NCBI GenBank assembly: GCA_905479885.1 | Contig: CAJQOE010000081.1 | Span: forward strand, 1-11,939 | Direction: 5' to 3' | Length of the DNA stretch: 11,939 nucleotides | DNA from: an uncultured Rickettsiaceae bacterium | GTDB lineage: Bacteria > Pseudomonadota > Alphaproteobacteria > Rickettsiales > Rickettsiaceae | In this document: one piece after another, positions 6,708 to 11,939 of the stretch | Layout of the letters: each line of letters starts with the position of its first letter | Position numbering within the stretch: position 1 is the stretch's first letter | Translations under genes and position numbers: made by a program | The notes under the pieces: model-generated | Told to the model about the DNA's origin: nothing | The model's database searches: none | What the model saw: only the letters and a program-made list of their open reading frames with translations

Positions 6708-8036
6708 CTAAAGGATAAACTTAGCTAAATCCATATTTTTAATAAACCCATCTAGTTGTTTTTTCACGAAACTGCTATCAATAGTAACTTTCTTTTCCTT
6801 ATTATCACTTGCTTCAAAGCTTATATCTTCAAGTAAATTTTCTAAGATAGTATGCAATCTTCTAGCTCCAATATCTTCTATTTCAATATTAAAATTAGCT
6901 GCTTGCGTTGCTATTTCTTCAATTGCGTCTGTAGTAAATTCTAATTCTATATTCTCAGTTGCAATTAGAGCAATATATTGTTTTATTAAACTCGATTCCG
7001 GTTCAGTAAGGATTTTTATTAAATCCTCCTTAGTGAGAGAAGTCATTTCAACACGTATTGGTAAGCGACCTTGTAACTCGGGTAATAAATCAGATGGCTT
7101 TGATAAATGAAAAGCTCCAGATGCAATAAATAATATATGGTCGGTCTTAATGGGACCATATTTCGTTACTACGCTTGTGCCTTCAATCAACGGCAACAGA
7201 TCCCTCTGTACTCCTTCCCTACTAACTTCACCACTTTTAGATTCTGATTTCGAAGTAATTTTATCTATTTCATCCAAAAATACGATACCATCATTTTCTA
7301 CAGTATAGACCGCATTAATAATTGTTTTTTCTTCATCGATCAATTTTTCAGACTCCTCTGAAGTGATGATTGCTAGAGCATCTTCAACTATTAGCTTCTT
7401 TTGTTTCATTTTTTCGCCGCCAAACGCCTTGCCTAGCATATCATTAATATTTAAAACACCCATAGCTGCCCCAGGCATACCAGGTATTTCAAAACTACCA
7501 CCGCCAACTGGCCCTGTATCTTTTACGCTAATTTCAATTTCTGTACCGCCAAGTTCACCGCTCATAATTTTTTCTCGGAACTTATCCCTAGTTTCCGAAG
7601 AAGATGATTTACCAACAACTGAATCTAAAATGCGTTCAACTGCTTTTAATTTAGCTTTTTCTTCAACTTCCTTTTTTGCTTTAGATTGTTGATATGCTAC
7701 GGCAATCTCTACGAGGTCACGTATTATCGACTCGACATCACGTCCAACATAACCAACTTCTGTAAACTTTGTTGCCTCTACCTTGATAAAAGGAGCCTCA
7801 GCTAGTTTGGCTAAACGCCTGGCAATCTCAGTTTTACCCACGCCGGTGGATCCTATCATCAATATGTTTTTGGGAACAATTTCACTACGCATTGGTTCTG
7901 CTACACCAGCTCTGCGATATCTATTACGTAACGCTACTGCTACAGCCCTTTTAGCCGCTTTCTGTCCAACAATAAATCTATCTAACTCAGTAACTATTTC
8001 AGCCGGAGTTAGCCCCATTTTGGCTTTTGCACTCAT
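6708..8036 (-). CDS. hslU: ATP-dependent protease ATPase subunit HslU (ClpY)
   Basis: This 442-residue AAA+ unfoldase forms hexamers that feed proteins to HslV in the cytoplasm. Walker A is GSTGVGKT (62-69), the substrate-gripping pore loop is GYVG (95-98), and Walker B is IVFLDEID (251-258). The arginine finger is in GRLP (Arg324) and sensor 2 is in IGARRLHT (Arg392/393). The intermediate I domain spans about 105-240 and includes the Gly-rich stretch near 175-190. The C-terminal LAKFIL tail, which docks into HslV, is intact. Position 63 is Ser where many HslU proteins have Pro; I recall Ser also in Rickettsia, so it is probably a lineage trait. The start ATG overlaps the hslV stop as ATGA, so the two are translationally coupled. 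The gene converges on ppa and ends at the shared terminator. Confidence 0.97.
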   Translation of the reverse strand: MSAKAKMGLTPAEIVTELDRFIVGQKAAKRAVAVALRNRYRRAGVAEPMRSEIVPKNILMIGSTGVGKTEIARRLAKLAEAPFIKVEATKFTEVGYVGRDVESIIRDLVEIAVAYQQSKAKKEVEEKAKLKAVERILDSVVGKSSSSETRDKFREKIMSGELGGTEIEISVKDTGPVGGGSFEIPGMPGAAMGVLNINDMLGKAFGGEKMKQKKLIVEDALAIITSEESEKLIDEEKTIINAVYTVENDGIVFLDEIDKITSKSESKSGEVSREGVQRDLLPLIEGTSVVTKYGPIKTDHILFIASGAFHLSKPSDLLPELQGRLPIRVEMTSLTKEDLIKILTEPESSLIKQYIALIATENIELEFTTDAIEEIATQAANFNIEIEDIGARRLHTILENLLEDISFEASDNKEKKVTIDSSFVKKQLDGFIKNMDLAKFIL

Positions 8037-8593
8037 ACAACTTTCTCGATTATAATATTATGATTTGAAAACACACAAATATCTGCCGCAATATGCATTG
8101 ATTTAAGTGCAATCTCTTCAGCAGTCATTTTGTTTTCTACAGAGGTTAAGGCTTTTGCTGCAGACAAAGCAAATAGCCCACCTGAACCAATTGCAGCAAT
8201 ATTGTCTTCTGGCTCAATAACGTCGCCATTGCCTGTAACTATTAAGATATTATCTTTATCTGCTACTATTAACATTGCCTCAAGTTTACGCAAATATTTA
8301 TCAGTACGCCAATCTTTTGCTAGTTCTACAGCGCTTCGCACTAGCTGATTGGAATGCTTCTCTAATTTTCCCTCTAATCGCTCAAACAAAGTAAACGCAT
8401 CTGCGGTAGAGCCCGCAAAACCTGCGATGATTTTATTATCAGAAAGCGTTCTGAGCTTACGCGCTGTTGCTTTCATAATGCTGTTGCCTAATGAGACCTG
8501 CCCATCTGCTGCTATAACTACATCATTACCTTTTTTAAGGCATAAAATCGTAGTCCCTCGAAGGGTAGGAGCACCTGAAGAATTGTGTGACAT
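8033..8593 (-). CDS. hslV: ATP-dependent protease peptidase subunit HslV (ClpQ)
   Basis: This 186-residue N-terminal-nucleophile threonine peptidase forms the double-hexamer core of the HslUV protease. The GTTI motif places the mature catalytic threonine at Thr14, after a 13-residue propeptide that must be removed; E. coli HslV removes only the initiator methionine. Conserved stretches are ADGQVSLGN (29-37), IIAGFAGSTADAFTLFE (55-71), ELAKDWRTDKYLRKLEA (90-106), TGNGDVIEPE (119-128) and IGSGG (135-139). The ribosome site AAGGTG lies at 8605-8610 on the minus strand, 11 bases from the ATG. It is the first gene of the hslVU operon and divergent from the DUF2628 gene across 98 bases. I saw no heat-shock promoter that I could defend. 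Confidence 0.96.
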   Translation of the reverse strand: MSHNSSGAPTLRGTTILCLKKGNDVVIAADGQVSLGNSIMKATARKLRTLSDNKIIAGFAGSTADAFTLFERLEGKLEKHSNQLVRSAVELAKDWRTDKYLRKLEAMLIVADKDNILIVTGNGDVIEPEDNIAAIGSGGLFALSAAKALTSVENKMTAEEIALKSMHIAADICVFSNHNIIIEKVV

Positions 8594-8638
8594 AATAATA
8601 TTTGCACCTTTTATTTCATTTGAACTTGTGTAATTTAC

Positions 8639-8661
8639 ATAAGTGTTAGATAATTACTTAT
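8639..8661. repeat. Dyad symmetry in the hslV/DUF2628 divergent intergenic region
   Basis: ATAAGT (8639-8644) and ACTTAT (8656-8661) are perfect 6-bp inverted copies with an 11-base spacer, centred midway between two divergent starts. This is a plausible operator position, but the short AT-rich arms make chance likely. Confidence 0.25.
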
Positions 8662-8691
8662 ATTCCACTTTGCAAGTACTTAAAACAATTT

Positions 8692-9051
8692 ATGAATATA
8701 TACTCTGTATACGCTGATTCAAGTAAAAAGGGAAATAACCCAATATTAATTAAACAAGGATTCTCTTTAGCAGCCGGATTTTTTAATTGCGCCTGGGCCC
8801 TGTATCATAGAATGTGGTTTATAGCTTTTTTAACTCTAGGGGCAAATTTTTTAATAGGCGCACTAGATACATCTAGTATTGCCTATTCAATGAATATCGC
8901 TATATTATTCCTATTTGGATTCTTCGCTAGTGAACTGCGTGAGCATTATGCAAAAAGAAATGGATTAGAACTATCAGACATTATTTTAGCACAAAGCGAG
9001 GAAGAAGCAGAAGTAAAGTACTATGCACGAACAAATAACGAGGGTTCCTAA
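8692..9051 (+). CDS. DUF2628 small membrane protein
   Basis: This 119-residue protein carries the DUF2628 pattern: an N-terminal basic stretch with KQGFSLAAGFFNCAWALYHR (21-40), then MWFIAFLTLG, followed by hydrophobic segments at about 42-58 and 65-80. It ends in a charged, acidic cytoplasmic-looking tail (81-119). The function of the family is unknown; an inner-membrane location is inferred from the hydrophobic segments. I see no clear Shine-Dalgarno before the ATG, so translation may start on a short leader. Its stop codon shares one base with the HIT gene start (TAATG), so it heads the operon that continues through asd. The start could lie slightly elsewhere, but MNIYSVY fits the family's usual opening strand. 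Confidence 0.8.
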   Translation: MNIYSVYADSSKKGNNPILIKQGFSLAAGFFNCAWALYHRMWFIAFLTLGANFLIGALDTSSIAYSMNIAILFLFGFFASELREHYAKRNGLELSDIILAQSEEEAEVKYYARTNNEGS

Positions 9052-9407
9052 TGTATGATGCCAATAATATATTTGCTAAAATAATTTCTGGCGAAATTGC
9101 TACTGACAAAATATATGAAGATGATAAATTAATAGCCATCAAAGATATTAATCCAGAAGCACCCATTCATTTGCTTGTTATTCCCAAAGCTAATTATATA
9201 GATTTTGCTGATTTTACCAATAATGCTAAATCTGAAGAAATAGCACATTATTTTAAAATGGTATCGCTTATCGCTAAAGAAAATGGAGCTTCAGAATATC
9301 GTATTATAACCAACAAAGGAGCCTCATCTGGGCAATCAGTATTTCATTTTCATACTCACATACTAAGTGGGCTAACCAACAAGGGGCTAATTGACAAAAA
9401 TTTATGA
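9051..9407 (+). CDS. HIT family nucleotide-binding protein (HINT branch)
   Basis: This 118-residue protein ends with the histidine triad HFHTHIL (His99, His101, His103) and begins with NIFAKIISGEI, typical of the HINT group. These homodimers hydrolyse nucleoside phosphoramidates or acyl-adenylates, with His101 as the expected nucleophile. The length and the internal IKDINPEAPIHLLVIPK stretch are normal for the family, so activity is expected. The physiological substrate is unknown. A Shine-Dalgarno GAGGG (9040-9044) lies inside the preceding gene, 6 bases before the ATG. The stop overlaps the asd start as ATGA, indicating coupled translation with the enzyme gene downstream. Confidence 0.94.
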   Translation: MYDANNIFAKIISGEIATDKIYEDDKLIAIKDINPEAPIHLLVIPKANYIDFADFTNNAKSEEIAHYFKMVSLIAKENGASEYRIITNKGASSGQSVFHFHTHILSGLTNKGLIDKNL

Positions 9408-10408
9408 GTAAAAAATATACAGTAGCAGTAATCGGCGCGACTGGCAATGTTGGCCGCGAAGTAATGAAATATTTAGATGAAAGATCATTTCCTGTAAAAG
9501 AGGTCATTCCTGCAGCTTCAGCAGATTCTGTTGGCAAAGAAGTTAGTTTTGGCGATGATACCCTTAAAGTTAGACAAATGAGCGAACTAGATTTTGCTAA
9601 AATTGATATAGCTTTCTTCTGTGCCGGGTCCGCTGTTTCCAAGGAGTATGCAAAGACTGCTAGTGAACAAGGTTGTATTGTAATTGATAAATCGTCTTAT
9701 TTTAGAATGGACGAGGATGTGCCTTTAATAGTACCAGAAGCTAATATCAACGTCTTAAAGGGCTTTAAAAGCGGTATAATCTCAAACCCTAATTGTTGCG
9801 TAATACCTATAGCAGTTGCACTAAAACCTCTAGATAACGCCGCAAAAATAAAACGTATAATAGTTTCTACTTACCAATCTGCCTCTGGCGCTGGTAAAGC
9901 TGGTATGGATGAACTCTATATACAAACTAAAGCTAAATTTGTTTTTGAAACGATAGAGCCAAAAATATTCCCAAACCAGATAGCTTTCAATTTATTTCCA
10001 CAAATAGGAGACTTCAGAGAAGATGCTTACACAGATGAAGAATACAAAATTTCACAAGAATTACAAAAAGTAATGGGAAATCACATCAACTCATCCGTAA
10101 CTTGCGTAAGAGTGCCTGTTTTTGTTTCTCACTCTATGTCAATTAATGTGCAATTCGAGAATAAACTTGATGCTGCAGAAGCAGAAGAGCTCTTAGAAGA
10201 AGCTGATGGTGTGGTAGTGTTTAACCTAGAAAATGAACTAAAATATATTACCCCCGTAGAAGCTGTTGAAAACGACGAAGTATATATTTCTCGCATTCGA
10301 AATGACCACACCGCACCTAATTGCCTTAATATGTGGGTATGCACAGATAACTTACGTAAGGGCGCTGCTTTAAATGCAGTACAAATTGCTGAAGAGATCA
10401 TTAATTAG
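9404..10408 (+). CDS. asd: Aspartate-semialdehyde dehydrogenase
   Basis: This 334-residue enzyme reduces aspartyl-phosphate to aspartate semialdehyde with NADPH. This is the branch point to diaminopimelate/lysine and to threonine/methionine. The nucleotide-binding loop is GATGNVG (11-17). The catalytic cysteine is Cys131 in SNPNCCVIP, followed by Cys132 where Ser is usual. Gln158 in YQSASGAGKAGMDEL, Arg236 in CVRVPV, His243 in VSHS, and DNLRKGAALNAVQIAE (315-330) near the C-terminus are all in place. The length matches the bacterial family. The ATG overlaps the HIT stop (ATGA), and a GS-like gene starts 7 bases after the stop. In an intracellular bacterium its likely purpose is peptidoglycan diaminopimelate; the other pathway genes are not in the window. 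Confidence 0.96.
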   Translation: MSKKYTVAVIGATGNVGREVMKYLDERSFPVKEVIPAASADSVGKEVSFGDDTLKVRQMSELDFAKIDIAFFCAGSAVSKEYAKTASEQGCIVIDKSSYFRMDEDVPLIVPEANINVLKGFKSGIISNPNCCVIPIAVALKPLDNAAKIKRIIVSTYQSASGAGKAGMDELYIQTKAKFVFETIEPKIFPNQIAFNLFPQIGDFREDAYTDEEYKISQELQKVMGNHINSSVTCVRVPVFVSHSMSINVQFENKLDAAEAEELLEEADGVVVFNLENELKYITPVEAVENDEVYISRIRNDHTAPNCLNMWVCTDNLRKGAALNAVQIAEEIIN

Positions 10409-10415
10409 AGATTTT

Positions 10416-11324
10416 ATGTTGTTATCTAAAACCGAAATTCAAATAGCGAAACAAAACAGCTCTCACTTTGTTTCGTTCAAATATATAGAGGCTAATGGCA
10501 CGCTAAAACAAATTGACACTTCTTTTAATAGCCTTGAAGGAGATCGCTCATTTGTTTGTAACAATGAGATTAATCTAAAAACAATAGATGGAAAAAATTT
10601 CATTGATCCTTTTCGTAGTTTGCCCACTACTAGCTTTTTTTGCGAAAATATAGCTAGTAAATATAACTCACGTAAAGTAGCTGTAACATTAGTTAGCCAA
10701 TCAAGCGAAGAATTCAAACCCACTCTTTCTGCAGAAATTAGTTTTTGGATAGCAGAAACCTACTCACAAAGTGATTATCAATTTATTGCTGATCCAATTG
10801 ACAAATATGCCAATCTACGAAGCGATATAATGTCAACTCTGGAAAGTATTAATATCAAAACCACTATTCATTTTCATGGCCCCACTTCTGGAGAATCTAT
10901 TATTGGAATTAGAGGTAATGACGTAGTTGATCTGTCTGATAATGTTATTATTACCAAATTCATTATAGCTAATATTGCAGAGAGCTATGGATTTACTGTA
11001 CAATTTACTGCATTAGATAGTAGTATTAACAATATATCCTTGGTAATTCAAGGTCATGATAATGACATGAATAAATTATTAAATGCAATGCAACTTAATA
11101 TAGAACAAATATCGCTTGTAAGCTCGAATACTATTAACGGCTTCGAATTAGCTAGTATTCACCCTTATAAAATAGATGTGTCGAATACATCAAACTCTGC
11201 TCTAAAAATTAGTTTAATTTGTAACAATCTATTTATTCCATACTTAGCGTTTGCTGAGCTACTATTATATAATGTGGATAAAAATTTTTTAAAGAATGAG
11301 ATATCAGGCTATTTTAACAAATAA
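10416..11324 (+). CDS. Degenerate glutamine-synthetase-like protein, probable pseudoenzyme
   Basis: This 302-residue protein follows the type I glutamine synthetase plan but is shortened; true enzymes have about 470 residues. Residues 17-35 match the GS beta-grasp opening. DGKNFIDPFRSLPTTSFFCE (58-77) matches the 'dPF..ptl...Cdi' block, and DKYANLRSDIMSTLESINIK (129-148) plus IHFHGPTSGE, then LSDNVIITKFIIANIAESYG (173-192), match the HHHE region. IPYLAFAELLLYNVD (274-288) matches 'NPYLAFAALLMAGLD'. Of the metal ligands only the first glutamate (Glu107, in SAEISF) survives. The HHHE glutamate is Gly155, and the Glu220, His269, Glu357 and Arg359 equivalents are gone, as is the C-terminal part. 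Catalysis is therefore unlikely. The frame is open and the spacing to asd is 7 bases, so it looks expressed and selected. I chose the ATG at 10416 because it fits the family start and clears asd; an ATG at 10374 is in frame but overlaps asd. Confidence 0.75.
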   Translation: MLLSKTEIQIAKQNSSHFVSFKYIEANGTLKQIDTSFNSLEGDRSFVCNNEINLKTIDGKNFIDPFRSLPTTSFFCENIASKYNSRKVAVTLVSQSSEEFKPTLSAEISFWIAETYSQSDYQFIADPIDKYANLRSDIMSTLESINIKTTIHFHGPTSGESIIGIRGNDVVDLSDNVIITKFIIANIAESYGFTVQFTALDSSINNISLVIQGHDNDMNKLLNAMQLNIEQISLVSSNTINGFELASIHPYKIDVSNTSNSALKISLICNNLFIPYLAFAELLLYNVDKNFLKNEISGYFNK

Positions 11325-11379
11325 CTAGAATAATATGACCAAGAGTGTTTATTAATAAAAATTAAATATCTTGCAATAG

Positions 11380-11409
11380 TTAAGATTTGAATATAAACTT
11401 ATGTACAAT
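11380..11409 (+). promoter_or_regulatory. Weak promoter candidate for the secretion gene
   Basis: TTAAGA (11380-11385) and TACAAT (11404-11409) are 18 bases apart, in the 121-base gap before the ABC transporter gene. The -10 matches at five positions and the -35 at four. A transcript from here would have a leader of about 30 bases with no clear Shine-Dalgarno. Confidence 0.3.
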
Positions 11410-11445
11410 GATACGCTTTTAATAACATAGTATGAATACAAAATT

Positions 11446-11939
11446 ATGCAAAAAACATTTAATCAAACAGAGACTAAAGTCAACCCATTAAAAGAAGCTT
11501 TGGAAAAATGCAAAGCTGCATTTAAGGTCACTTTTGTTTTTGCTTTTTTTATCAACCTATTGATGCTAGTGACTCCTCTTTACTCTTTGCAAGTATTAGA
11601 TAGAGTGATTGGTAGTGGTAACCTGCATACTTTATTAATGCTATCTGTGATCATAGCCTTTGTATATTTTGTACACACATTACTACAAATAGCTAGATCA
11701 TTTACTTTAATTAAGGTTGGAGAATGGTTAGATAACAATTTATCACCTGTAATTTTTGGTCATTCTATTTCCGCTTCAGCAACAAGGGTGAACCCAGCAT
11801 CAAGTCAAATGCTGCGTGATTTTCAAACTGTCAAAACATTCCTAACAAGTACTGGTATTAATACGCTTTTTGATGCTCCATGGAGTATTGTGTATATAAT
11901 CGTAATATTCATGATACATCCTTATATTGGTTGGATAAC
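11446..11939 (+). CDS. Type I secretion system ABC transporter, PrtD-like (5' part only)
   Basis: The 164 visible codons are the start of a type I secretion permease/ATPase, which forms the inner-membrane part of a channel that exports proteins straight out of the cell with a membrane-fusion protein and TolC. The diagnostic block is FFINLLMLVTPLYSLQVLDRV (34-54, with the LxVLDRV core), followed by the membrane segment at about 60-82, then RDFQTVKTFLTSTG (124-137) and LFDAPWSIVYIIVIFMIHPY (141-160). All are typical of the PrtD/AprD branch. The ATP-binding domain would lie beyond the window. The start is fixed by an in-frame TAG at 11428 and by the first ATG at 11446. The gene is truncated by the window edge, not by mutation. 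In Rickettsiales, type I systems are known or suspected to export ankyrin-repeat and similar effectors; the substrate here is not visible. Confidence 0.88.
   Translation, partial: MQKTFNQTETKVNPLKEALEKCKAAFKVTFVFAFFINLLMLVTPLYSLQVLDRVIGSGNLHTLLMLSVIIAFVYFVHTLLQIARSFTLIKVGEWLDNNLSPVIFGHSISASATRVNPASSQMLRDFQTVKTFLTSTGINTLFDAPWSIVYIIVIFMIHPYIGWI

Noticed and set aside
7363..8055. Two plus-strand frames opposite hslU
   Set aside because: Antisense to a full-length conserved gene; serine/proline-rich composition typical of shadow frames.
8130..8633. Two adjoining plus-strand frames opposite hslV
   Set aside because: Antisense shadows. They are contiguous only because hslV codons avoid antisense stops.
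9304..9642. Minus-strand frame opposite the HIT/asd junction
   Set aside because: No start signal and no family resemblance; both sense genes are complete.
10374..10415. Upstream ATG for the GS-like protein (14 more residues)
   Set aside because: It overlaps the asd C-terminal codons, has no Shine-Dalgarno, and adds residues that do not fit the GS start.
1..11939. CRISPR array, insertion sequence, toxin-antitoxin or phage defence system
   Set aside because: I saw no regularly spaced repeats, transposase motifs or small toxin-antitoxin pairs. All substantial frames belong to the housekeeping and host-adaptation genes listed.

Overview
The window looks like a chromosomal segment of an obligately intracellular alphaproteobacterium of the order Rickettsiales, probably the family Rickettsiaceae. 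The evidence is the low-GC sequence, a nucleotide (ATP/ADP) translocase of the Rickettsia/Chlamydia type, a large methyltransferase of the type that methylates rickettsial outer-membrane proteins, an HslV/HslU pair very close in sequence to the Rickettsia proteins as I remember them, and a PrtD-like type I secretion ABC protein. I cannot name the genus from sequence alone.

Layout. Bases 1-561 carry no convincing protein gene, but about 215-475 is a GC-rich island with several inverted repeats. Bases 562-2725 (minus strand) are a two-gene polyhydroxybutyrate operon: PHA synthase (phaC), then acetyl-CoA acetyltransferase (phaA). Bases 2726-2905 are a divergent promoter region. Bases 2906-6628 (plus strand) hold the nucleotide translocase (tlc), a protein-lysine-methyltransferase-like gene and inorganic pyrophosphatase (ppa), ending at a strong hairpin that probably terminates transcription from both sides. 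Bases 6708-8593 (minus strand) are hslV-hslU, joined by an ATGA overlap. From 8692 (plus strand) a tightly packed operon runs DUF2628 membrane protein, HIT protein, aspartate-semialdehyde dehydrogenase (asd), then a shortened glutamine-synthetase-like protein. After a gap of about 120 bases, the 5' part of a type I secretion ABC transporter gene runs off the window end.

How the genes fit together. The phaC-phaA pair supplies two of the three classical PHB steps; the reductase PhaB is not here. Tlc would bring in host ATP, and Ppa removes pyrophosphate made in biosynthesis. HslUV is a stress protease. Asd feeds diaminopimelate, and so peptidoglycan, and the threonine/methionine branch.

The most unusual item is the 302-residue protein after asd. 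It is recognisably built like glutamine synthetase at both ends of its length, but it has lost nearly all metal-binding glutamates and the C-terminal quarter, while its reading frame is intact. It is probably a pseudoenzyme. The GC-rich island at the left end is the second item worth attention. I did not find a CRISPR array, tRNA, rRNA, insertion sequence or obvious defence system.
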